From Cupriavidus necator A5-1 (GTDB taxonomy: Bacteria > Pseudomonadota > Gammaproteobacteria > Burkholderiales > Burkholderiaceae): a DNA stretch of 64,000 bases. The stretch covers positions 124,001 through 188,000 of the forward strand of contig NZ_JQLI01000004.1 of NCBI RefSeq assembly GCF_000744095.1, written 5' to 3'. This document shows positions 26,398 through 35,791 of this stretch, one piece after another (position 1 is the first letter of the stretch; each line of letters starts with the position of its first letter). The position numbers were made by a program, and so were the translations under genes. The notes under the pieces were generated by a model. The model made no database searches, was not told the DNA's origin, and saw nothing but the letters and a program-made list of their open reading frames with translations.

Positions 26398-27371
26398 AAT
26401 TCAAACTTTCCTCTCTTGGGCCAGTCGTGCTGACACTGGCCGTCACTGCCGTGGGCGTGGTCATCGTCAAGCACGTTTGGGACTATTACACGGTGGCGCC
26501 GTGGACCCGCGATGGGCACATCCGTGCCGACGTGGTGCAGGTGGCACCAGATGTTTCGGGGCTCGTCACTCGCATCTCGGTCAAGGATAACGAGCATGTG
26601 AAGGCAGGCGACGTCCTGTTCGAGATTGATCGCGAACGCTATGCACTGGCGCTGCGCCAGGCGGAGGCCACTGCGGCGGCAGTACGTGCCAATCTTGCAC
26701 AGGCACGACGTGAGGCCACGCGCAGCCAAACGCTCTCTGAAGTGGTGTCGAAGGAGATCGTCGAAGAAGGCCACGCCAAGGTGCAGCAGGGCGAAGCTCA
26801 GCTTGCGCAGGCAGAAGCCGCCGTTGACGTGGCAAGGCTGAACCTGGCACGCACGCGTGTACTAAGCCCGGTCGAAGGCTACGTCAATGACCGCCTGCCT
26901 CGGCTGGGCGACTATGTCGTGACTGGCAAGCCGGTGCTGTCAATGGTTGATTCGAAGTCCTTCCACGTAGAAGGCTATTTCGAGGAAACCAAGCTACAAG
27001 GCATCCATATCGGGAGCCCGGTCGATATCCGAATCATGGGCGAGAAGCGCGTGCTGCACGGCCATGTGCAGAGCATCGCGGCCGGCATTGAAGACCGGGA
27101 CCGCACCAATGGTTCGAACCTGCTGCCAAATGTGAACCCGACGTTCAACTGGGTCCGTCTGGCCCAGCGCATTCCGGTGCGGATCCAGTTTGACCAGATG
27201 CCCGAGGCCGTGCGGCTTGTGGCAGGTCGTACTGCCACGGTGGCGGTGAAGGGCGACATCGACAAGGCGCACGACCGGCCAAGCGCAGCGGCAGAGGTTG
27301 GCAAGGATGTCTCGCATGATAAGGTCGCGCGGGCCGGTAAGGGGATGTCCATCACCGGAGCAGTGCAGTGA
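26394..27371 (+). CDS. HlyD-family membrane fusion protein (AaeA-like)
   Basis: A 325-residue periplasmic adaptor: one N-terminal membrane anchor, then a lipoyl half-motif (VAPDVSGLVTRISVKDNEHV), an alpha-helical hairpin (residues about 85-145, Ala/Glu/Arg rich), and the second lipoyl half (SPVEGYVNDRLPRLGDYV). It links the FUSC pump to the outer-membrane channel. The start overlaps the DUF1656 stop by four bases and the stop overlaps the next gene, so the five genes form one translational unit. Confidence 0.92.
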   Translation: MKFKLSSLGPVVLTLAVTAVGVVIVKHVWDYYTVAPWTRDGHIRADVVQVAPDVSGLVTRISVKDNEHVKAGDVLFEIDRERYALALRQAEATAAAVRANLAQARREATRSQTLSEVVSKEIVEEGHAKVQQGEAQLAQAEAAVDVARLNLARTRVLSPVEGYVNDRLPRLGDYVVTGKPVLSMVDSKSFHVEGYFEETKLQGIHIGSPVDIRIMGEKRVLHGHVQSIAAGIEDRDRTNGSNLLPNVNPTFNWVRLAQRIPVRIQFDQMPEAVRLVAGRTATVAVKGDIDKAHDRPSAAAEVGKDVSHDKVARAGKGMSITGAVQ

Positions 27372-28831
27372 AACGCTTTTCCCGCGCCACGCTGGTGGCG
27401 ATGTTGCCGCTGGCGCTGGCTGCCTGCATGACCGTCGGCCCCGATCACAACGTGCCCGACGACGCTGTCGCAAAATCTTCGGCTGCCAACGGCCCCTTCG
27501 CCGGCACGGACAATCCCGCGGTCTCGATCGGCGAAGTTCCAGATAACTGGTGGCGTCTGTACGACAATCCGCATATCGACGCGATGGTGAAACAGGCGCT
27601 GGTCGCCAACACCGACCTACGCGTGGCTGCGGCCAACCTGAAGCGTGCCATCGCCGTCTATCACGAGGTCGAAGCGGAAAACTTGCCGGAAGCCAAGTTC
27701 AAGGCCGGCGTGCAACGCGGGCAGATCGCCGGCGAGCCGCTGCTCCATGAAGAGAAGATTCCCGCGATGAACTTCGGCGACATCGGGTTCGAGGTCTCGT
27801 ACCTGCTCGATTTCTGGGGCAAGCTTGCGCGTGCCGACGAAGCCGCGCTCGCCGCTGCGCAGGCCAGCCACGCGGCGTTGGACCAAGCCCGCGTGGGCGT
27901 CGTGGCGGAAACGGTCCGCGCTTATGTGCAGGGTTGCACGGCCACGCATGAATTGCACGTGGCTGAACACCAGCTTGAGCTGCAGGAGCGCGGCGTCCAG
28001 CTGGCGCAGAAGCTCGTGGATGCAGGCCGCGGCCAGCCCACCGACTTGCTTCGTGCGCAGGCACAGGCCGATACGCTGCGCTCGGCGCTGCCGCGATATC
28101 GCGCTGAGCGGGAAGCCGCCGCATACCGACTTGCCGTGATGCTCGGCAAGCCGCCTACGGCGCTCGATCTCAGTAGCGTGGCGTGCGAGCACGTGCCGAC
28201 CTTGCGGCAACCGTTGCCGGTTGGCGACGGTGCCGCATTGCTCAAGCGCCGGCCCGATGTCCGCCAGGCTGAACGAGAACTGGCCACGGCGACGGCGAAG
28301 ATCGGCGTGGCTACGGCCGACCTGTATCCGCAGATCCGTATCGGCGCTTCGGCAGGCTTCACCGGTATCCTCGACCACCTCGGGCAGGCGCCCACCGCCC
28401 ACTGGGGTTGGGGACCGATGATATCGTGGACCATCCCGACCAACGGTACGCGCGCGCGCATCCACGGCATGGAGGCTGGCGCCGAAGGCGCGCTCGCGCA
28501 CTTCGATGGGGTGGTGCTGAAGGCGTTGCGTGAAACGCAGAGTGCGCTGTCAGCCTACACGCATGAGCTCGAGCGCAATCAATCCCTGCATGCGGCGCGT
28601 GACAAGGCCAACGAGGCTGCCCGCCAGAACCGGCTGCTGTGGCAGGCGGGACGTTCGCCGTACCTGCAAAGCCTGGACGCGGATCGTACCCTGGCCAATA
28701 CCGATGCCGCGCTGGCCGCATCAGATGCGCAGGTAGCGATGGACCAGATCAACCTGTTCCTCGCGCTCGGGGGCGGGTGGCAGGATGCGCCGGCTATTGC
28801 AAGCCATCCAGTCGGAGAGAAGGCACATTGA
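27368..28831 (+). CDS. NodT-family outer-membrane efflux lipoprotein
   Basis: A 487-residue TolC-like channel subunit. The lipobox LAAC places the lipidated Cys at residue 20, and the mature start MTVGPDHNVPD is typical of NodT proteins. Two OEP repeats with long helices follow. The start codon is a GTG overlapping the adaptor stop. It completes a tripartite exporter for organic acids or toxic aromatic compounds. Confidence 0.93.
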   Translation: MKRFSRATLVAMLPLALAACMTVGPDHNVPDDAVAKSSAANGPFAGTDNPAVSIGEVPDNWWRLYDNPHIDAMVKQALVANTDLRVAAANLKRAIAVYHEVEAENLPEAKFKAGVQRGQIAGEPLLHEEKIPAMNFGDIGFEVSYLLDFWGKLARADEAALAAAQASHAALDQARVGVVAETVRAYVQGCTATHELHVAEHQLELQERGVQLAQKLVDAGRGQPTDLLRAQAQADTLRSALPRYRAEREAAAYRLAVMLGKPPTALDLSSVACEHVPTLRQPLPVGDGAALLKRRPDVRQAERELATATAKIGVATADLYPQIRIGASAGFTGILDHLGQAPTAHWGWGPMISWTIPTNGTRARIHGMEAGAEGALAHFDGVVLKALRETQSALSAYTHELERNQSLHAARDKANEAARQNRLLWQAGRSPYLQSLDADRTLANTDAALAASDAQVAMDQINLFLALGGGWQDAPAIASHPVGEKAH

Positions 28832-29166
28832 CGTTTGCCTTGGTAGCTTTGCTGCGAAAGCACCGATATGCAAACGTTATCCTTCTCCGATGGTTTCTCC
28901 AGCGTCGGATCTCGCACGCGCTGTGGCGCGACGAGGACCACATCATCGTCAGGGGGCCGCATGCGGGCAGTATCCACTTTCACCTGTACCGCGACCGCGA
29001 CGGGGGCGAGGTGCAGGTGGTCGGAAACGCCGTGCTGACCGAGAATGGGCATATGACGTTCTCGCCGGTGAATCCTCGCTGGCTGAAGCGCTTGCTGGCG
29101 GCTTGTCCTGAGGCGCCGCGCCCGATGATCGTCACGGCCCAGTTGCGCAGCTATCCTGCAGCGTAG
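28828..29166 (+). CDS. Hypothetical protein at the end of the efflux operon
   Basis: A frame of about 113 codons whose TTG at 28828 overlaps the NodT stop, continuing the overlap pattern of the operon. The N-terminus is basic and partly hydrophobic (LLRKHRYANVILLRWFLQRR), the rest is beta-rich (IIVRGPHAGSIHFHLYRDRD). I do not recognise a family. The base composition matches its neighbours. The start codon is unusual, so the exact N-terminus is uncertain. Confidence 0.55.
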   Translation: MTFALVALLRKHRYANVILLRWFLQRRISHALWRDEDHIIVRGPHAGSIHFHLYRDRDGGEVQVVGNAVLTENGHMTFSPVNPRWLKRLLAACPEAPRPMIVTAQLRSYPAA

Positions 29167-29217
29167 GCCGGGCTCCGAGAACTCGCAGGCCTGAGACACA
29201 GTTCGTCGGAGTTAGCG

Positions 29218-29457
29218 TGCGAATCAACAACCGTGCCGAGAATAGCCATCACCCATCGCGCGAGTGAGAGCGGCGCATGCACGGTTTTCGTTTGTCCGAA
29301 CGCAGGCAGGCTTCCTGTCGTGCTTCGGCCTGATCCGGCAGCATTCCGCCATCAAGCGGCATCGGCTGCGCGCCTTTGTCTACCGCAATTACCTGGCCGC
29401 ATGCTGCCGCATGGCACCGTCCTCGGACTCACCAAAAATCCCTCTACCGCGTTCTGA
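29218..29457 (+). mobile_element. IS6-family transposase C-terminal remnant (right copy)
   Basis: NNRAENSHHPSRE, an in-frame stop, ERRMHGF, a frame change, then GFLSCFGLIRQHSAIKRHRL and a short run to the stop at 29457. These are the last ORF motifs of an IS6-type transposase. It corresponds to the minus-strand remnant at 10643-10850, with the same FLSCFG, IRQH and NPSTAF landmarks. No catalytic residues remain and it cannot be active. Confidence 0.7.
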
Positions 29458-29460
29458 GCC

Positions 29461-30012
29461 TGCACGGGCTCAGGCTCCTGCTGAATCCGCTCACGCTAGG
29501 TGACAGTGCCAGAACGTTTTCTCGTTCGACCAGCTTGCGCAAATAGCGAGGGATTGTGGTTGTAGATGCGGCATCAAAATGTTCATTCCGGCCGCTCTCC
29601 TTCATGCGAGGGGTGCAAGGTAACGTCCTGCCTCGCGCTTACATTCCTCGCAGCGCCCCTTCATGTGGGGGAATTCGAGGTGACCACAGGAGGGAGTTTG
29701 CCCGAGCATCGGGGTGGAGAGGGGCGTGGTTGGGGCAGACCGACACGAATTCGTCAAAAATCTGTCACTCGAGTCAGAGAAGTATCGGCATGCCCCTCCG
29801 ATGGGAGTTTAGCCAATAAACATGCCGCCAGCCGTGTGCGCATTGTTCGTAATTCTGAAATTATTGTACCTGATGCGGCATAATTGTTTACTCATTCCTG
29901 TCACATTCCTGTCGCACTATCTGGCGGCCGCGTCGGTGGATGGTTTCGGCTCGCGTGCAAGCCGTGACGCCACCGCCAGGACTCTTTGCTCAAAAATAAA
30001 CTGGAATTGACA
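29461..30012. other. Intergenic region upstream of the porin
   Basis: About 550 bases without a gene. The part from 29820 to 29930 is AT-rich compared with the surroundings and probably carries the porin promoter. The rest shows no recognisable feature. Confidence 0.5.
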
Positions 30013-31077
30013 GTGAAAAAAGCTCTCGTAGTGGCAGCCGCAGCTTGCGCCATGTCCGGCTCTGCCTTTGCCCAATCCTCGTCCAACGTGACGCTCTATG
30101 GCATCGCTGATGCCGGCATCAGTTTCCAAAACCACGTCAATGGTGGCGCTAACGGTAGTGGCTCGGTCGTTGGCGTGACTTCCGGCGGCCTCTCAGGTTC
30201 GCGCTGGGGGCTGCGCGGGGTCGAGGACCTCGGCAGCAACCTGAATGGCATCTTCGTGCTGGAAAGTGGCTTCGATATCGATAGCGGTAAATCCGCGCAG
30301 GGGGGCAGACTGTTCGGTCGCCAGGCCTATGTTGGCCTGCAGGGCAATTTCGGTGCCGTCACCCTCGGCCGACAGCAAAATTCGCTGTATGACCTGTTCG
30401 GGGCCTATGACCCCATGGCGGCGGGCCCAATGTACTCGCTGAATTCGGTCGACAATCAATTTAACGGTCGTGCCGACAACGCTATCAAGTACACTGGCAA
30501 GTTCGGCGGCTTGACGGCAACCGGCTTCTACAGCTTCGGCCGTGACGTCAACGCTGGCCTCGGCGGCGAAGTGCCAGGCCACTTCAAGGTCGGCACCAAC
30601 TTTGGCGGTGGTTTGGCCTACGCGAACGGACCGTTCTCGGTGGGCGTCGCCTACGACCAGTTCCAGGGCAGCACCCTTGCTTCTGCGGACCTCGCCGCGA
30701 AGCGTGCTGCGATTGGTACGTCGTATGCCTTCGGTGCTGCCAAGGTGTTTGGCGGCTACCGCTGGATGCGTGACGAAGTTACGACTGGTACGGCCCGTCA
30801 CGACAACCTGTACTGGCTTGGCGCGAACTACAAGTTCACTCCCGCCTTTACCCTGACCGGTGCGGCTTACTACACCGACGCCCGCACCGACAGCAAGGAT
30901 TCGTGGATGTTCGTGCTGAACGCCGACTACGCTTTGTCCAAGCGCACCGACGCGTACCTGCTGCTCGGCTACGTGAACAACAAGGGCAATGCGACCTTTG
31001 GTGTGACCAGTACGCCCAATACGATGCCAGGCCAAAACCAGACCGGCGCAATGCTTGGCTTGCGTCATCGCTTCTAA
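30013..31077 (+). CDS. Trimeric outer-membrane porin (Burkholderia type)
   Basis: A 354-residue porin. The leader VKKALVVAAAACAMSGSAFA is followed by QSSSNVTLYGIADAGISFQN, the usual first strand, and the protein ends in LGLRHRF with the terminal Phe needed for outer-membrane assembly. The GTG at 30013 gives a normal leader; an in-frame TTG at 29986 is less likely. A strong terminator follows at 31164. It forms a general or anion-selective channel. Specific substrates cannot be read. Confidence 0.93.
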   Translation: MKKALVVAAAACAMSGSAFAQSSSNVTLYGIADAGISFQNHVNGGANGSGSVVGVTSGGLSGSRWGLRGVEDLGSNLNGIFVLESGFDIDSGKSAQGGRLFGRQAYVGLQGNFGAVTLGRQQNSLYDLFGAYDPMAAGPMYSLNSVDNQFNGRADNAIKYTGKFGGLTATGFYSFGRDVNAGLGGEVPGHFKVGTNFGGGLAYANGPFSVGVAYDQFQGSTLASADLAAKRAAIGTSYAFGAAKVFGGYRWMRDEVTTGTARHDNLYWLGANYKFTPAFTLTGAAYYTDARTDSKDSWMFVLNADYALSKRTDAYLLLGYVNNKGNATFGVTSTPNTMPGQNQTGAMLGLRHRF

Positions 31078-31163
31078 TTTCCCACGCGCAGGACGAGGCG
31101 CGCTCCCTGGGCGCGCCAGCGACAACTTCATATCGACCTTGGCTTTCACTGTTAAGGACGTTT

Positions 31164-31192
31164 GGCCGGCAGAAATGCTGGCCATTTTTTTC
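31164..31192 (+). terminator. Rho-independent terminator of the porin gene
   Basis: GGCCGGCA-GAAA-TGCTGGCC (one G-T pair) followed by A and a run of seven T. This is the clearest intrinsic terminator in the window, 87 bases after the porin stop. Confidence 0.85.
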
Positions 31193-31298
31193 GTGCGCCG
31201 TGCATGGCGCGTTGCGCGAAGGCGCAACTGGTTTGACTGTGTGGCCAGGCTGGTGACTTGGAAATGCAAGTCCTCTACACACCCGGCAAGGGGAAGTG

Positions 31299-31555
31299 TT
31301 AGCTAACGGCAAGAGTGTCGCGGGGGGCCGCGCCCGACGCGAGCACGGACTCCAGCGCGAAAGGGTCCTTCACGGCCTGCTCGGCTGTGATCACGCCCAA
31401 GCGTGGCGCTGCGGGTGACTGCTGCATCGCCGCCTTGGTGATCGGGTACAGCCAGCGGCCCGATTGCGCCACGCCCGCGGAGATCGAGGCGAAGCTGACG
31501 ACCGTTCCGCCGCGCTTTTTCATCTCCGGCACGCACGCCTTCAGCCGCTGAAAGG
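31299..31555 (-). pseudogene. Short-chain dehydrogenase fragment
   Basis: FQRLKACVPEMKKRGG (in one frame) continues as TVVSFASISAGVAQSGRWLY with PITKAAM, the Ser/Tyr/Lys active-site region of an SDR. The nucleotide-binding half is absent. After KAAMQQ the frame turns into an unrelated tail (GVITAEQAVKDPFALESVLA) that I cannot place. It looks like the joint of two gene fragments. Confidence 0.6.
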
Positions 31556-31703
31556 AGAACCATCGGTTGGGAGTACAACTACGGTCATCACACGCTCCTG
31601 TTCATCACGGAACAACCTGCGTGAAAATCGTGCTCGCAGTGAGGGATGCATTGCGCCCGGGCCAGGGCTGATTTGGTGTGTCTGCGGGGCTGCATGAGCG
31701 GCT

Positions 31704-32924
31704 CTAGCCAACCAGCCAGTCGTGGACGGCCGGATAGACAGCCGTCCGCCAGTTGGGTCCGCCAAATAGTCCGTAGTGATCGCAGCCTGCGATGGTGATC
31801 CGGTGCCGGCGCTCTGCCGGCACGCCCACGCATAAACCCTGGGCGGCGTGGGTCTGGCCTGCTCCGGAAATCGTGTCGCGGCTTCCCTCAATGGTCAGCA
31901 AGCGGGTCTCGCGCAACTGATCTGGGCGTACCAGACTCCCCGCCACGCGCCAAATGCCTTTGGGCAGGAGCGTTTGCTGGAACACCACACGGAGGGTATC
32001 CAGGATGAACTCCGCCGGCATGTCCAGGAGAGCGCCATAGTGTGCGATCGATCGTTCGGCCTCGCGCGCCGTCTGCGCGTCGCCGGCCCCCTGGCTCTGG
32101 ATGTAATCGAAGAAGAGGGAGAACTGCCGCTCCGGCTGCCCCAGTATCAGTGAGGGGTACTGCAGGAAACCTGCGTAGACTCGCCGACCCGCACCCGGGT
32201 ACCCCGAGGGCACGATGTGCGTTCCCAGTGCGTCGAGCCAGCTAGGAGGCAGGCTTTCAGCCATGCGAGTCAGCGGAGTCCGATTACAACGTGGATCAAT
32301 GGGCCCGCCTAGCAATACCAATGAGCGCGGCTCAGGATAGCCTGCGCCAGCCAGGCGTGCCGCCGCGGCAAGGGCGGGCACAGTAGCCTGGCAGATGGCC
32401 AACACGTCCAGCTTCGCAGGCTTCAGTCCCACCATGAAGTGCTGCAATGTCAGCACAACGTCGTCGAGGTGGAAATCCCCCGCTGCTCGGGGAATGTCCC
32501 TGGCATCCACCCAGTCGGAGACATAGACGTCCGCATGCGGCAGTAACGATTGCACCACTTCTCTCATCTGCACGGCATGATGGCCCGCCAGCGGCGCGCA
32601 TAACAGGATGCGTCGTGCCCTCTTGCCAGATCTGCCGCGCTTACACGAGAAGCTGCGCAATCGGCAAAACTCGGACTCCATGACCACGGACTCGCTCACC
32701 GGCATCCTACGGTCGTCGAATTCGACCTGCTCGATGTCAAAGGCTGGCGTACCAAATGCCTTGATGGCCTGCTGGAAGAGCCGATCGCACTGCGCAAATT
32801 GCTGCGATCTCGAGGCCTCCGCAAGCTGCAATATGCAGCAGGAAGCCGTCGAGCAAATCCATTCGCTCCATAAGGCGAGCGGGTTGAACAGGGCCTGCGG
32901 TGGGCGCTGCCTGCCTATGTCCAT
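31704..32924 (-). CDS. phaZ: Intracellular poly(3-hydroxyalkanoate) depolymerase, Cys-type
   Basis: A 406-residue alpha/beta hydrolase of the intracellular PhaZ group known from Cupriavidus, which degrades amorphous polyester granules in the cytoplasm. Instead of a lipase Ser, the nucleophile elbow has Cys: C178 in LAICQAT. The Asp (EGSRDTISGAG) and His (GCDHYGLFGG) partners are visible near the C-terminus. There is no signal peptide. It is divergent from the PHA synthase at 33109 with 184 bases between, so synthesis and breakdown may share control. Confidence 0.9.
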   Translation of the reverse strand: MDIGRQRPPQALFNPLALWSEWICSTASCCILQLAEASRSQQFAQCDRLFQQAIKAFGTPAFDIEQVEFDDRRMPVSESVVMESEFCRLRSFSCKRGRSGKRARRILLCAPLAGHHAVQMREVVQSLLPHADVYVSDWVDARDIPRAAGDFHLDDVVLTLQHFMVGLKPAKLDVLAICQATVPALAAAARLAGAGYPEPRSLVLLGGPIDPRCNRTPLTRMAESLPPSWLDALGTHIVPSGYPGAGRRVYAGFLQYPSLILGQPERQFSLFFDYIQSQGAGDAQTAREAERSIAHYGALLDMPAEFILDTLRVVFQQTLLPKGIWRVAGSLVRPDQLRETRLLTIEGSRDTISGAGQTHAAQGLCVGVPAERRHRITIAGCDHYGLFGGPNWRTAVYPAVHDWLVG

Positions 32925-33108
32925 GGATTCCCTCCGTCAAGCAAGGCACGTGTGCTGACCGACCATTTATGACTAGGTTAGCTTACGTACCCCACCCCGC
33001 ATCGTCCTGGACCTCCGGCAAGCTAGCGAGACTATTTGGGAAACAGTCCTTTCCTGACACCATCTGGTGTGCCTAAGCTGCACTGATACCCTGATTGGGA
33101 GGCGCTAC

Positions 33109-34950
33109 GTGAAGAATCCACAGCCAGTGACGAGAACGGGCCGGGGACCCAGCGGCCCGCATGGACCTGGTTCGAGGGCGGCGACCCCGACCTCGCTTGT
33201 CCCGCATCATGACGAGCCGGGTGGGGTCGAGCTGTTTCGCGCCGTCGACCGCACTGCTGCCGCCATGGCAGCAAACGCGACGGGTGGAATTTCACCGACT
33301 GCGTTGTGGCTTGCCTATTCCGACTGGCTGGTCCATCTTGCCCGTTCTCCTGGAAAGCAAGCCGAACTTGTCATCAAGGCGTGGTTAAAGTCAGGCCGGC
33401 TGGCAGCACATGCCGTCCGCAGGGTGGTAACTGGTGATGAGGTGCCCAACTGCATCGAGCCGCTGCCGGGCGACGCGCGGTTTCGTGCCGACGCCTGGCA
33501 TGAACCGCCATTCTTGCTCTGGTATCAGGCATTTCTCCTTACGCAGCAATGGTGGCACAACGCTACTCACGAAGTGCCCGGGGTCTCACCGCACCACGAG
33601 AATGTCGTCTCGTTCTCGACGCGACAGGTCCTGGATGTCTTTTCGCCGTCGAATTCCATCTTTACCAATCCGGAAGTGATTAATCGGGCCCTGCAGAGCG
33701 GGGGACGGAGCTTCGTCGACGGATTCCTGCGTTTCCTTGATGACCTCAGCCGGAATCTGAACGGCGAGCCGCCGGCCGGCACCGACATATTTCGGGTCGG
33801 CAAAGATGTCGCGATCACGCCGGGCAAGGTCGTCTACCGGAATCACCTCATCGAACTCGTCCAGTACGCGCCGTCGACCGACACTGTCCATCCGGAGCCA
33901 CTGCTGATTGTCCCGGCCTGGATCATGAAGTTCTACATCCTCGATCTGTCGCCGGAAAACTCACTCATCCGCTACCTGGTCGGCCAGGGATTCACGGTCT
34001 TCTGCATCTCCTGGCGCAACGTCACGGCCGCCGATCGCAATGTGGGGTTGGACGACTATCGCCGGCTGGGGGTGATGGCTGCTCTAGGCGCCATCGGCAC
34101 CATCGTGCCGGACAGCAAGATCCAGGGAATCGGCTACTGCCTCGGGGGCACGCTGCTGTCGATTGCCGCCGCTGCCATGGCGCACGTGGCGGACGAGCGG
34201 CTCGCATCCATGACGCTGCTCGCTGCCCAGACAGACTTCAGCGAGCCGGGAGAACTCGAGCTTTTCATCGATCACAGCCAGGTCGAGTCACTGGAGGGCC
34301 TGATGTGGCAACGGGGATACCTCCCGGCCTTCCATATGGCGGGGGCCTTCCAGCTACTACGCTCGAACGATCTCATCTGGTCCCGCATGCTTCGCCATTA
34401 CCTAATGGGTGAGCCGCCCGCAATGAACGACCTCATTGCCTGGAACGCGGACGCGACCCGCCTCCCCTACCGCATGCATTCGGAGTATTTGAGGTCGCTC
34501 TTCCTGAACAGCGACCTTGCCGCCGGCAGGTACGTGGTGGACGAACATCCGGTTGCGATCCAGAACATCCGGGCACCGATCTTCGCCGTCGGCACGGAAT
34601 GGGATCACATCGCGCCATGGCCGTCTGTCTACAAGATTCACTATCTGAGCGACACCGACGTAACGTTTGTGCTGACCAGCGGCGGTCACAATGCCGGCAT
34701 CGTCAGCGAGCCCGGGCACCCGGGACGGCACTACTGGTTCGCCCACAAGAAGGCGGAAGACCCGTGCCTTCACGCGGACCGGTGGAGCGAGCGTGCTGAA
34801 TTCCGCGAAGGCTCCTGGTGGCCAGCATGGGTCGAATGGCTGGAGGCCCGGTCGTCGCGCGAGCGCGTCCCGCCACCGGCAATGGGTGCGCCTGGCCGTG
34901 GCTTACCGATTCTGGCCGACGCGCCTGGGACGTATGTCTATCAACGTTGA
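33109..34950 (+). CDS. phaC: Poly(3-hydroxyalkanoate) synthase, class I-like divergent subgroup
   Basis: A 613-residue PhaC with the N-terminal granule-binding domain (FLLWYQAFLLTQQWWHNATH) and the alpha/beta hydrolase core. The catalytic triad is visible as C344 (GYCLGG), D499 (TEWDHIAPW) and H527 (GGHNAG). It polymerises 3-hydroxyacyl-CoA. The start is a GTG with GGGAGG upstream. No phaA or phaB lies beside it, so precursors come from elsewhere in the genome or from the beta-oxidation-type genes downstream. It belongs to a long-N-terminus subgroup rather than the classic phaCAB enzyme. Confidence 0.92.
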   Translation: MKNPQPVTRTGRGPSGPHGPGSRAATPTSLVPHHDEPGGVELFRAVDRTAAAMAANATGGISPTALWLAYSDWLVHLARSPGKQAELVIKAWLKSGRLAAHAVRRVVTGDEVPNCIEPLPGDARFRADAWHEPPFLLWYQAFLLTQQWWHNATHEVPGVSPHHENVVSFSTRQVLDVFSPSNSIFTNPEVINRALQSGGRSFVDGFLRFLDDLSRNLNGEPPAGTDIFRVGKDVAITPGKVVYRNHLIELVQYAPSTDTVHPEPLLIVPAWIMKFYILDLSPENSLIRYLVGQGFTVFCISWRNVTAADRNVGLDDYRRLGVMAALGAIGTIVPDSKIQGIGYCLGGTLLSIAAAAMAHVADERLASMTLLAAQTDFSEPGELELFIDHSQVESLEGLMWQRGYLPAFHMAGAFQLLRSNDLIWSRMLRHYLMGEPPAMNDLIAWNADATRLPYRMHSEYLRSLFLNSDLAAGRYVVDEHPVAIQNIRAPIFAVGTEWDHIAPWPSVYKIHYLSDTDVTFVLTSGGHNAGIVSEPGHPGRHYWFAHKKAEDPCLHADRWSERAEFREGSWWPAWVEWLEARSSRERVPPPAMGAPGRGLPILADAPGTYVYQR

Positions 34951-35029
34951 CAGTGCATTACGGATTTAGCGCAAACGAAACGGCCCTCCGCGCGTTGCCT
35001 AAAACGAGGGCAGAAAGACGCCAATTAGC

Positions 35030-35345
35030 ACGTTCCGTGCTCCATCGCTCGCGAGGTCGACGTCGCGAGGTCGACGCCATCGAGGCTCACGCCGGCATTC
35101 GCCAAGGCGAATAACGGCATGTCAGTAAAAGCCACCCAAGGATGAAGCGCCATCTGCACGCGAGTTACCGGCGGCAGTAGATCCCTCTGCGCCTGGCGGA
35201 GTCGCCGCAGCGGCCGCGCCAGATCTTCTGGTTCGGGGGCTGGGGTAGCGGCGCGCTCGCGCAGCCCCTTCTTGTTGAGCATGTCGAGGAACACCGTGCC
35301 GACCTGGGCGCCGACGGTCTCGCCCTTTAGCACATAACCTTGCTG
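35030..35345 (-). pseudogene. NhaA Na+/H+ antiporter fragment
   Basis: RVQMALHPWVAFTDMPLFAL then ANAGVSLDGVDLATS is a helix pair near the centre of NhaA antiporters. The upstream part (AQQGYVLKGETVGAQVG) is a poor fit, and both ends of the protein are lost. The break at the downstream end coincides with a 14-base tandem duplication at 35049-35076. Confidence 0.65.
35049..35076. repeat. 14-bp tandem duplication
   Basis: TCGCGAGGTCGACG occurs twice head to tail, exactly at the broken end of the NhaA fragment. It probably marks a repair or slippage event. Confidence 0.8.
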
Positions 35346-35379
35346 CGCTTTAGGTGAGACGGAAACTTTCAAGAATAAT

Positions 35380-35592
35380 ATGGAGACAGATGTGCTAAGC
35401 GCGCACGAGCTTGCTACATTGATGCTCGTTAAGGACGGCAATCTTTCCCATGTCCTGGATCGAGTCGAACTGGACGTTTTGCATAAGCAGCAGCTGATAA
35501 CCGTCAAACGACGACGGAACGGATATATAGACGCCAGTTTAACTTCGCGCGGCGACGCGATTCTTCACGCGATCTCCCAAGTTCATAGTTGA
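35380..35592 (+). CDS. Small hypothetical protein, possible winged-helix
   Basis: A 70-residue frame beginning METDVLSAHELATLMLVKDG, with a plausible helix-turn-helix pattern and a beta-hairpin wing (LITVKRRRNGYIDASLTSRG). I associate this pattern with small Cupriavidus/Ralstonia proteins without known function. It lies between the NhaA remnant and the PHA operon and shows no operon link. Confidence 0.55.
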   Translation: METDVLSAHELATLMLVKDGNLSHVLDRVELDVLHKQQLITVKRRRNGYIDASLTSRGDAILHAISQVHS

Positions 35593-35791
35593 GTTGTGTT
35601 GCTTGCCTGAAAAGGCCGTGTGTGCTTGACTGCCAGCGATGCGGCTGTCGCTGTGGATGCCGGCGTAGCTGACGCAGCCCCCCGGCACGAGCGCCGTGGG
35701 GTTCGCATGCGGGCCAGCCGCTCCTGCTCCCGCAGTTCAGGCGCACTGGCCGCCGCCGTTCGCCTGGTTTCCCTGGCGCCTGTCAGATAGC

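Noticed and set aside
31097..31117. GGCGCGC/GCGCGCC hairpin just after the porin considered as its terminator
   Set aside because: There is no T-run after it, and a far better intrinsic terminator lies 47 bases further downstream at 31164-31192.
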